DNA of 64,000 nt, from assembly GCF_000003815.2 (NCBI RefSeq), contig NC_049994.1, positions 15,470,409 to 15,534,408 of the forward strand, given 5' to 3'. Within the stretch, counting starts at the first letter, position 1; the number at the start of each line of letters is the position of its first letter. Source of the stretch: Branchiostoma floridae. Its lineage: Eukaryota; Chordata; Leptocardii; Amphioxiformes; Branchiostomatidae. The notes beneath the pieces were generated by a model. It saw only the letters and a program-made list of their open reading frames with translations, was not told the DNA's origin and searched no databases. The translations under genes and the position numbers were made by a program. Below are positions 36,601 to 47,500 of the stretch, one piece after another.

Positions 36601-38824
36601 CGTCTTCCTCTTGTGGTATCGAATGGCTTGGTGACTATGCTGCTTGACACGAGATTGAGACATATGCAAACATCAGATTTCATCTTCTGTCGCTTAAAGG
36701 ATATTTGGAGACTGTTGCCATAACTACGAGTCCGCCTGTGGTGATGATGTAACAGATGATGAAGATATCCGGCCAGTGATACAGCCGGACTCCTGCAGGG
36801 GACGATGTAACATGGAGAACATCGTCAGGTACAGATTGCTGTTTATTAGCCTGGGTAACAGAATTCGTCCAAGGCATGTAAATCCTAAGCCTTGTAACGG
36901 CTTATCTTGTACATTTGGTTGTCTCTCTAAAAATTCTGTTATGTTATTTTATCTGCCAGTGTTGTGACGTGCAACTGCATAAGTTCATGCAACACGACGG
37001 GAACTTGCTGCGATGACTTTGAAGCTGTCTGTCAGGGACACAAGGGCGGTTGGACAGGTGACAGTAACGTCAACATCACTGCCACAGAAAGCAACCAGGT
37101 GAGCCATGAATCAATACATGTCGCCTTCGCTTTGCAGTCGTCTTGTTGTTACACACGAACGAACGAACAAACCAACAAACATGTTATCGCTCTGTTGACA
37201 GCCCCTGCAGTGCGTTGCACCCTGGGACTTCCGCTCCCACTTCTGGATGGTCGCGAGTTGTCCGCCCAGCTTTGCAGACGACATCGTCCGAGGCATGTGC
37301 GAGATATCCTTCCAGAACTTCCAGAAATACGACAGGTTTCTCTACGCCCCAATCACGGACAACTCCACCAACACCAACTACAGAAACGTGTTCTGTGCCC
37401 TATGTAATAACGCTAGGTACATGGTAGGGTGGGAAGTGGTTGCCAAGTGTCGTTACACTCCTCCAACTGCAATAAAAGGTGCACTGCAGGATAGAGGCAG
37501 CATTTGCAATCATTATTTCAGGCCAAGTGTTGCCCCCGCGCGACTTTGCTTCCCTCCCCACACAACCCCGCCTCGTGCAAATGTTCGCTGCGATGTGGCA
37601 AAGTGTCGGAACATAACCGCTGTTTTCTACGCAAACACCCGACCCTTTAGAAACTCTGCTTGTGCGGAGTGCTATGCTGATGAGGACGACCTTTCTGATA
37701 CATCTTGTAAATCAGATGACACGGACAAGGTGGGGTTCTTTGGGATCATTACTGTGCTAGTTGACTATTCGGCCATTTTCCAAAGCAAAATGTCATCTAG
37801 CGAACTACAGGTCAGCGACCATATTGAGTCGTGTTCTATAGGGTTTATATACGACCCATTTCGAGATACCTGTCGTAAGATCTCTTTTGTGACCCCTAAT
37901 GAAGAAGTCCCCAAAGATGCAGGTGTAACACAGGCGGGAGAATCCTTGGAGAATGATTATGATGACCATCAAGCACCAACTCAGAGTCCCATTGATGAGT
38001 TACCAACTCAAAACTCATATTTCCCACAGCAAAGCACTACATTTCTCGTCATCAACACAGTTTCTGGTGCTTCTGCCGTCATTTCTATCTTATATCTCCT
38101 ATCCGGCCTTCGCCGCTTTGCGCGCGCCGAATCCGCTGTGAAGATCTGCCTCTTGACATCCCTTCTTCTGGCACAGATCAGCCAGCTGCTGGGTCAGGTC
38201 GTTCCTTCAGCAGCCTGCTGCACGGCCATGTTGGTGTGCACCCTCTGCTTCTGTCTGGCCACTAGTCTGTCTCTCACTGCCACAATCCAACACCTGTCTG
38301 TCCTACAGCGAGGCGGCACCTGTAAAGCTGCTGCCCATCTCTTAGTCATTGTGGTTATTCCGCTGGCAATGTCAGGAGGTTACATTGCACTGGATGACTC
38401 AACCCGCATGGGGGCGCCACGTCCATTGGCTAGTCCTCCCTTCTGTTGGATTGACGACCCCGCAAAAATGGCCATCACAATGGTCGTGCCCTTAGTGATC
38501 TGTACGTTAGTTGACCTCTACTATCTGCTCCGTATGTCCATGACATGTGCTACCACCGATGGCGTGCAGTACTCCTCCCTAGCGCTAGGGGCGCTGGTGT
38601 TTGTCCCATTCACAGCTGCCATGACCACAGGCGTCATGACTGCCTACTTTGACTCAGAACTACTGCGCACGGCTTTCTTATACATGGTGATCTCCTTGGG
38701 CGGGGTGGTTGGGTTCCTGCTCCTGGTATTTTCGATTGTTGGGTTTCGGAAGGACGATGCTGATGTAGTTGTCCCTTCTTTGCCAAATTCAGTTGAAGCC
38801 TCGAGTGACCCGTCTGTTCCCTAA
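30599..38824 (+). CDS. Receptor B: paralogue with a 7-unit stalk repeat
   Basis: Twelve exons: 30599-30611, 30763-32370, 32862-33347, 33910-34398, 34613-34704, 35059-35224, 35611-35676, 35815-35837, 36290-36384, 36700-36828, 36960-37098, 37202-38824; 1,642 codons plus stop. Same order as A: Arg-rich start and hydrophobic segment (SLVILLVSAWALYLIPKYLA), stalk to ~540 with seven 27-residue repeats (270-458), F5/8C-like domains 541-702 and 703-865, MIB/HERC2-like segment (IVVRGPTFND, YDVMWKKSGGTYVIG), two SMB domains, Cys-rich region, 7TM ~1381-1620 in the last exon. The second F5/8C domain is one uninterrupted exon, unlike A. The exon 6 donor (G|GTTCGT) is weak. The stalk is unlike A at the nucleotide level while parts of the 7TM exon are identical. 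Role as for A: a predicted cell-surface receptor with unknown ligand. Confidence 0.85.
31557..32123 (+). repeat. 81-bp coding minisatellite, 7 units, in gene B exon 2
   Basis: Exact 81-bp period with unit starts at 31,557 (diverged), 31,638, 31,719, 31,800, 31,881, 31,962 and 32,043. Each encodes a 27-residue unit whose core is KPRQTRKASDPRFEES. The middle units are nearly identical. Genes A and C carry one unrepeated equivalent ending in EESSG, so the expansion is specific to B and recent. The unit is very basic and Pro/Ser-rich, so it is probably disordered. Confidence 0.97.
33715..33840 (+). repeat. Repeat in gene B intron 3, second copy at 55,380
   Basis: 'gaaaatgaaacgcccca', 'agattgattcgatgatc' and 'ttggtgtgatttcgga' recur in the same order and orientation at 55,390-55,505. 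It is either a shared dispersed element or a piece copied from the receptor locus into the foldback structure. Confidence 0.75.
35266..35484. mobile_element. MITE in gene B intron 6
   Basis: The ~31-bp terminal inverted repeats start TAAGGGCGCGGTCACATAGG at the left; the right end is the reverse complement with one change. The interior also pairs around 'cgatcgtgcgacgatcg'. It begins about 40 bp after exon 6. A and C lack it at this position. Confidence 0.9.
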
Positions 38825-39792
38825 AGTCCCGCCAAAAATTTCTGCAGAGCGTATACTGTTCCATGAAGGTGGTGTCTCACTGCACTTGGGACACATTTTA
38901 AATACAGTGTCCAAAAGGCTAAAAAAGATTGTATTGTGTCCAGTAGATCTGCTTGGAGATGAACAAGACACATGTCTTAAGACAATTCAATCTATAATGT
39001 GACTCATAAGATATAATTACCTGTCTTACGCCTGGAAGATTTTTTTAAGAAGATTGTTTAGAGAAAGGCTATTAGACCACTTCAAGGCAATGAACTAAGA
39101 AGTTGAAAACACGGAGATAGCGGTGAATATGTGTGTTGAAGGCTGATAAGTTGTAGACAGGAGGGATGATAGATAATGACACTCTGTTATGTAGTCCGTT
39201 ATATCTGAATGTACCGTTAACACTTCTCAGTACAGATGACGACCTATGTACCATGTTTCTGTAAATATTGATGTCAATGTTATATCGTCCATTCAGATTT
39301 CTAGCCTAATTAATGCGTTCAGAATTTTAGATTTTAAATGTTACGTTATGTTAGCAGCATTTTAACAACTCTTTTTAACCAGACAACCATCTAAGTTTTA
39401 AAGTAATTCTCTAGTAAGGGGTGGTATGTATGTAAATACTCTCATTTGCTGTTCAAAGTCTGCGAAAGATTTCAAGACACATATAACTTTCTGTTTGCAA
39501 ATTGTATAAGCTTTTGTTCTTTATTTTTCATCTAATTGTATTGTAAACGGACCAGCAAAGTTGTGTGAAAATGGATAGTGTAACACTAAAAGAGATCCAA
39601 CTAAAACAAACAGGATGTAATCTTTAGTAAACTGTATAATACGTTATATCGGCGCCATGTTGTAAATTTGTGCTATCAGTTGTTTATTGATATACATGCA
39701 TTCTGCTACGTTTCCTTATAAACGTGTGTAAGGACAGTAGCCAGGGCACTAATGAGCTCAATCGGCTCCGCCCCTGAGGCGTCGTCAATAAA
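38825..39792 (+). other. Probable 3' UTR of gene B, ending at AATAAA 39,787-39,792
   Basis: No frame of note follows the stop codon. The sequence before the AATAAA ('aatcggctccgcccctgagg') looks like a retroelement tail, so the true poly(A) site is uncertain. Confidence 0.35.
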
Positions 39793-39863
39793 GTACATCG
39801 TATTTAGATATTGTCTATACATCTGCTGTTGTGTGTTTTTTGAATGTTTGCAATTGTTTGTAA

Positions 39864-40096
39864 CATCCCTGTCACATTTGGCGAAAATCGATCGGACGAC
39901 GATTCTGCTGCAATCACCAGAGCTTCGCTTCTAATAATAACTTTTTTGCACAACAATTGTACAAGGTACAAAGTATGGCTTATATGTGACAAGGGGGTTT
40001 TCAGGTGAAAAATACGCGCAATCCTCTGTCGATCTTAAATATGGCCGATCTTCCATCGATACGCCCGAAGATCGTGGATAATGTGACCGGGGTATA
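39864..40096. mobile_element. MITE-like element with GTCACAT termini
   Basis: The left end 'atccctgtcacatttgg' and right end 'ataatgtgaccggggtat' are imperfect inverted repeats. The inner parts 'gatcggacgacgatt' and 'cgatcttccatcgat' also pair loosely. The termini recall 35,266-35,484 (GGTCACAT). Confidence 0.5.
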
Positions 40097-40447
40097 AGGA
40101 TGTCACAATGCAAGCATTCAGCAATAACCGAGAGTGTGGTGTGCTAATCATCGACGTTATTAAAGTCTTTTCATTGACTGTTTATCCTTACGTCATCATT
40201 CATTCATTCTAACGTTAGTTTCTTGCTTTAATACAGTATTGTGTATCACTGTACGCGTTAGAGTCGATTGTTATACCTTAGTTACGTCTGCAAATTACTG
40301 CCAGAGGCCATGTCTAATGTAATTCTATACAACACTCCAACGCCGAGGGGCCAAATTAATGAACGCAATTCTAACATAATCTCCTTGATTAAAAACTAGT
40401 CAGAGATGGTAACTTTATAACTAGATTTCACCCTTTTCCTACGTCAG

Positions 40448-40575
40448 AAACACACACACACACACATACACACACACACACACACGCGCGCGCGCACACA
40501 CACACACACACACACGCACACACAGGCACACACACACTCTCTCTCTCTCTCTCTCACGCACACACACTCACACAG
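40448..40575. repeat. (CA)n-(CG)n-(CT)n compound microsatellite
   Basis: 'cacacaca' runs broken by 'cgcgcgcg' and 'ctctctctctct' between genes B and C. The flanking sequence 40,097-41,590 holds no gene besides the repeat at 40,845. Confidence 0.95.
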
Positions 40576-40844
40576 ATAGAAGCATGACAGAATAAGAATT
40601 TCACTACACTTGGCAGAAAGTCATAATGGTATATTATATATGTATATGTAAGGTCAAAAATACACAAATGGCACATGATTTTACATCACGCACGAAATTC
40701 ATTTACACGACACCATTGAAATACAAGCATTGTTCAATCTGATGTGATCATTGATCAAACCGAAAGAGTCAGTGACTTTAGAGAAGTCCCGATGACATAC
40801 CCCAACTTCCCCACATTCACCGAAGAACAGACAGCCCCTTTCCT

Positions 40845-41052
40845 CTTAAAATCACAGAACCCACAAATTGTAGAAAAAGTGGTACTTTTCGTCTTCCTCT
40901 GCTTCCAAGAAAAAAGAAGTCAAACCCAACCTGTTTAGAAATAGCCAACACTAATATTCGAGTATTCTCTTTAACAATAACGTTTATCACTATCCATTGT
41001 CACATGTTTTACTATGTACTCCGGGCATCAACTAGCAAATAAACTATCAATC
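40845..41052 (+). mobile_element. Dispersed retroelement-tail repeat (copy 1)
   Basis: 'cagaacccacaaatt', 'gaagtcaaacccaacctg' and 'tttagaaatagccaacacta' recur in order at 61,745-61,925, ending in both cases with 'gcaaataaac'. The shared A-rich ending suggests the 3' end of a SINE or LINE. Confidence 0.65.
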
Positions 41053-41596
41053 ATTATATAGAGGTACGTAACATCACAAATACCTGTACATGCGGTATAT
41101 ATTATGTGATATCCAATGTCTTTATGCTATTCGCTGAACATTTAGACGTATTCATATTACAGATTCTTTTATCGTTGAAGAGGTCCATTAGTCACGTATG
41201 AATACGGTTACTCCAATTTTTTTTCAAACAATGACTGTTTTTAAGGTAAATTTAAGTACATACCTCCAAATTTTCTTCAAGCAATGACTGTTTTTAAAGG
41301 TAAGGTACATACCTCCTGAAATTTTCGACGACTGACAGTCCGTCTTCATCACGGAGACTGACCTAGTCTCGATCTCGCGAGAGAACACTCGTGTATGGTA
41401 CCTTACCTTTAAAAACAGGTATGTACCTTACCTTTAAAACCAGTCCTTGCTTGAAGAAAATTTGGATCAACCACATATTATTTTGAAATAAAAGAGATGC
41501 AATTGCCCAGTATAGAGAAGTAAAAAATACACGTTGATTGATATAGATCACGTGAGAGAATATGCTCTGCTCACTGCTGAGAAATTTGGCGCCACT

Positions 41597-44500
41597 TTAT
41601 GAAGTAGACGGGTTACTCAGGGCTTCAACTGAACTTGGCAAAGAAGGGACAGCTACGTTAGCATCGTCCTTACGATCCCAAACAATCGAAAATACCAGGA
41701 ACAGGAACCCAACCACCCCGTCCAAGGAGATCACCATGTATAAGAAAGCCGTGCGCAGTAGTTCTGAGCCAAAATACGCAGTCATGACGCCTGTGGTCAT
41801 GGCAGCTGTGAATGGGACGAACAGCAGCGCCCCCAGCGCCAATAAGGAGTACTGCACACCATCGGTGGTAGCGCATGTCATGGACATACGGAGCAGGTAG
41901 TAGAGGTCCACTAATGCACAGATCACTAAGGGCACGACCATTGTGATTGCCATTTTTGCGGGGTCGTCAATCCAACAGAAGGGAGGACTAGCCAATGGAC
42001 GAGGCGCCCCCAAGTGGATTGAATCATCCAGTGCAACGTAACCTCCTGACATTGCCAGCGGAATAAGCACAATGACTAAGAGATGGGCAGCAGCTTTACA
42101 GGTGCCGCCACGCTGTAGGACAGACAGGTGTTGGATTGTGGCAGTGAGAGACAGACTAGCGGCCAGACAGAAGCAGAGGGTGCAAACCAACATGGCCGTG
42201 CAGCAGGCTGCTGAAGGAACGACCTGACCCAGCAGCTGGCTGATCTGTGCCAGAAGAAGGGATGTCAGGAAGCAGATCTTCACAGCGGATTCGGCGCTTG
42301 CAGAGTGGCGAAGGCCGGAAAGGAGATATAAGATAGAAATGACGGAAGAGGCACCAGAAACTGTGTTGATGACGAGGAATGTAGCGTTTTGCTGTGGGAA
42401 ATATGAGTTTTGAGTTGGTAACTCATCAATGGGACTCTGAGTTGGTGCTTGATGGTCATCATGGTCATTCTCCAATGATTGTCCTGCCTGTGTTACACCT
42501 GCATCTTTGGGAACTTCTTCAGTAGGGGGAACAAAAGATATCTTACGACAGTTATCTCGAAATGGGTCGTATATAAACCCCAAGGAACACGACTCCGTAT
42601 ATTCGAATACTTCGAGTTCGGTGGACGACATCTTGCTATGCAAAATGTCTGAATAGTCGAAGAGGACAGTGATTGTACCGAGAAAACCTATAAATATAGA
42701 TTCATCCGCTTTGCAAGAGGGCTGGTTAAGGTCGGCCTTGTCAGCATAGCACTCCGCACAAGCAGAGTTTCTGAAGGGTCGGGCTTTTGCGTAGAAAACA
42801 GCGGTTATGTTTCTACATTTTGCCACATCGCAGCGAACACTTGCACGAGGTGGTTTTGTGGGGGGAGGGAAGCAAAGTCGCACAGGGGCAACAGTGGGTC
42901 TGAAATAATGACTACAAATTTCGCCTGTATCTTGTAGGAAAGTTTTCAGATTTGAAGGTTTTTTGCCACATTTGGCAACCATCTTCCACCCTACCATGTA
43001 CCTAGCGTTATTACACAGAGCACAGAACACGTTTCTGTAGTTGGTGTTGGTGGAGTTGTCCGTGACCGGGGCGTGGAGAAACATGTCGTCGTTCTGGTAC
43101 GAAGTCTCGCACATCCCTCGGACGACGTCGTCTGCAAAGCTGGGAGGACAACTCGCGACCATCCAGAAGTGGGAGCGGAAGTCCCAGGGTGCAACGCACT
43201 GCAGGGGCTGTCAAAGGAAAGAAAACCGTTGAACTAGTTGGTTTATTCGTTCCTTGGTTCGTTCGTTTGTTGAAAGCAATGCTGCATTACAGCTGCTAAA
43301 CTCAAAACGAAACTAGTACGATGAAATTTGCAAACAAATATGTAATGTTTACCTTCACATGTTTCGTAGTCTAACACTGAATACTGTTATGTCTATTCTT
43401 ACTCCAACAAATGTATATCTAGGAACCTGAACCCCTCCCGCTCTGTGCATAGCCATTTGCTGCATTATGTGACCGAACAAGTAGGTATGTAACCGAACAC
43501 AACAGGTGTGTCTGCTACTTTACCGGTAACCATGGTGATGGCTGTCTGGCCCGGGTCGTTGACCAGGTAAACATAATCATCCTTACCTGGTTGTCATCCG
43601 ACGCAGTGATGTTGGTGTTTCCACCCTGACAGGCATCTTCGAAATCATCACAGCAAGGATCCGTCAAGTTGCAGGAACTTGTGCAACTGCACGTCACTTT
43701 ACTGAACAAAGCAAAACAAAACAGAATATCGACATAAACATAAGAAAAATGTGAATATGATGTCATGAGAAATTGCTAGGTCCTCTCATGGTCTATCAGA
43801 TTTTATTCACATTTGTGTATTGAGGATGAAAGCATGTTGGTAGTCATGCCATTGAATTGCTATATATTGATCTACAATGTTGTAAAGAGATGATAACGGA
43901 TTACTTCATTGGCTGGCTTTAAGTTTACAGTGAATGAGGTAGCGCTCAGCTTGTTTTACTATGGTAACCGCACTTTCGTACATGTGGGATAACCAATAAC
44001 ATGGTGTAGTAATAGATAGTGGTTCAACTGACTAAGGTAACATAGAGGCCCTTTAGCTAAACAACAGCAGGTTGTACCTGACAATGTTCTCCGTGTTACA
44101 TCTTCCCTTGCAGGAGTCCGGCTGTATTACTGGCCGGATGTCGTCATCATCTGTTACGTCATCACCACAGGCGGACTCGTGGTTATGGCAACAGTCTCCA
44201 AACGCCCTTCAAAGAGAACGGTTTAGGATGTTTGAAATGCAATATTTGGCTGGCAAACTATGATTTGATGTATCGATTTGAGAACGCTTTATCCCGTCTT
44301 AGAATGTGTTACATCTATTCAATAGAGTATAGATAAACAACCTGATAGAAATATGAAGCAAAATGGTACAGTGTATTGTAATCGCTGAGAAAGATCGGGA
44401 TAGACCAGTACTATAGCTCGTCAACACCCGTCGAGGTTTCATCAATTCGATGATCTGCACTAAATTTGCTACAGTCATTGCCCGTAATCTTAAATGCCGT

Positions 44501-47500
44501 TTTATCCAGTGAAAGCCAATAAAAGAAATTGATCCGAAATGTGTCGCGTCGCCCAAATTCGGCTAACGTTGAATTTCGTCTTTTTGCCGGTGCACAAGAA
44601 ATGATAACCTTTTTGGGAAGGACTCTACTGGTCAATTATTCACCGTATTGTTGCAGAATCCTACTGTCCATAACCCATAAGGAAGGCCCATTGGTGTAAT
44701 AGCTATCATACCTGCATGCCTTGTCACAGCCGCAAGAATTTCCCGTCATGCTTCCGCACACCCTGCAGCTGGCGGTGTTGGAACACTGCAGTCCACTCAG
44801 CTCGGGCTGAGCAACAGAAGATCAGCAACATGAAATTCAGGTAGATAGGTGTTATGGGAAAGTGAAAGTGACCTTGATTGTGTTTAGTTCAGCAAAGAGC
44901 CCATCTAATAGTGGTCGTGACCTAGAAGACGCTTTGTACAGGGTTAATGCATTTGTGTATTTGAAAGAGATGAATAAAGGGTAAAAATTCAACAGAAGAA
45001 ACTGTACTTACCTCTGGATTCCAGTCTATGTGATCTGAAACATTACAAATCAATATTTAAAAATCTGTGGCTAATAAACACTGGGACAGACACACGGAAA
45101 CATAGATAGGCACTTGTCATGAAAGCTCATCTGTGTTGGTAGTAATCAAACAATGCTAAACTTTCTTCCAGCTATATTTCACGATGCTTTCCCCCTTGGA
45201 TTAAAGTACATGTACATATGTTTTAACTGGAGCATTACATCATATCGTGTTTATGTCCACTTAAACACCCACCTGGAACGCAACAAATGTCCGCCCTTAG
45301 CGGTAGCATGAAGTCAGGGACGACATCCCTCCGGCAACCTGCCGAAGTAAGATGGAAGACATCAGGATTCATTTGCAGTTCTTTCACGGTGTGTTCTTAG
45401 TATTCATTGTTTCACGTTTCATTCCTTCAGCTTACATATGCGATAAAGAATAAATTATGTGTGTACGCAAGATTCAAGTTACGGACAAAAGTTATTGTTT
45501 GCTTTGAATTGATATTTTCCTTTTAATTCCGTGCTTTGCGTCGATAGCAAAGTGTTGACATATAAAATCGCTTAACAAAACATCCCCACAATGACCAAAG
45601 AGGGAAAGAACCCACGTGGACTACCCCGTAAGAGATGGTCTGACAACATCAGGGAAGATTTTCATCTCCTGCACATTGCCAAGTCAGTGAGTGATTGAGT
45701 GAGTGAGTGCTTGAGTGAGTGAGTGAGGAGTGTATGAGAAATTGAATGTTTTGAGTGAATGAATGAGTGAGTGACTGAATAAGTGAATGACTGAAAAAGT
45801 GAGTGAATGAATGAATGAATGAGTGAGCGAGTGAGAAGTTACTCAATCTCAGTAAACTTGCAGCACGACTCACCAAAGCCAGCAGGTGAAAGGTCAATCC
45901 GCCGCGTGTTTCCGACGTCTCCAATGACGTATTGACCACTGCTTCCGTTGCTCCACATGACGTCATATATGCGGGTGTGAGAAAGCGACTGCGTCATGAT
46001 AACTGTCCCCATTGTCATTTCATCATCATCCTTACATGGAACACAGAATCATAACACGACTTACAAAAATACATTTTTGTTTGCTGAAATCAAATAACTC
46101 ATCGAATATTAGAAAAGAAAAGTACACAGAATCATAACACGACAATCGAAAGGTACATTTTTGCTTGTTGAAATCGTATAACACATCCTGAAGCTGTTAA
46201 GGTGGGGTCACACATGCGTATAATATATATTCAAGTCCGTTTGAGGTGCGTATAACGCTCTTAGTCTCTACCAGGCTCCACAGGTCGCGGTAAAAATAAA
46301 ACAAATTGGACAAATATAGAGACATAACATGCCAGATGAGTTAGCTGACCGAGAAGTATGGTTAGCGACCCAGCTAACTCGTCTGACATGTTACCTGTTA
46401 ACGTTTGTCCAATTTCTATCATTTTTCCAACGACCTGTAGGGCCTGGTGGAGGCTATTACTCCCATGCGCGCCTCATACGGACTTAAATATATACGCAGG
46501 TGTGACCCCACCTTTACTAACAATAACACTAGGAACTGGAAACATGTATCTTACCACATTGTTCGTAGGCCCATATATAACACCTTTGTCCAACAAAAAA
46601 AACAGCGGACAGAGGTATGGTGAGTCTGAAATCAAAACAGGAGGCGATGTCACGGAAAACCTCATCCATAGATGAGATTATGGAAGCTCAACAAATCAAA
46701 TCAAGTTTATTGCACAACGATTGCATCAGGTACAATGTATGGCAAGTAAAACGCAGCACTAATAACTGCAAAATATCTACACTATTGTACTAATTTAACA
46801 TCATTGCACAATACAAATATACCGGCAAATTACCGTACCTTTGATGCCAAAGAACTGAATTAGTCTCATCCACGGCTCCCAGCCCGAGTAGGTGGCCGTT
46901 ACGGTGACCATCCAGTAGCGGCCGGACGCCGAGAACCCGCCGAAGTACTGCGGGAGGGAGGTGTTCGCTGCCACGTCAGTCACGGTCAGCACGGGGGTCC
47001 AGTCGTAAGGGTTTCCCGTGATGGAGACTTGAAGAGTGAACGTCTTGACGTCATGGGTCCAGTCACAGCCGTAGTTGACAATTCGCAGCTTCTTCATGGT
47101 GTAACTGGTATGATAGTCCAGGATGACAAACCAGTTATTGTGGTACCGAGGTGTTCCCAGTGGTTTCCACGCTGTTCTCACTCCTATCTCTACGTTTTCA
47201 ACTCCATTCCGCATCCCTCTACTATAGTGAGCAGAGCCGGTGTACTCTTGAACCACAGGACCGATGTCGGCGTGTGCTATCCAGTGGCCAGAAGATGCAA
47301 CCGCTTCGTTGCCTGAAACTTTTCATCGTGGTAGAAGAGAAAAGATACATATCGTCATGAAAATACAATGGCATAGGAATAGCTTTGAATCATATTGCGA
47401 TCATTGTAAGATTCGACTCGTCTCATCGATACGAAAGTTTGTATTCTAGACTTAGATGTACAAAATAAACTCACCTTTTGAACCGAAAAATTCCACCCTT

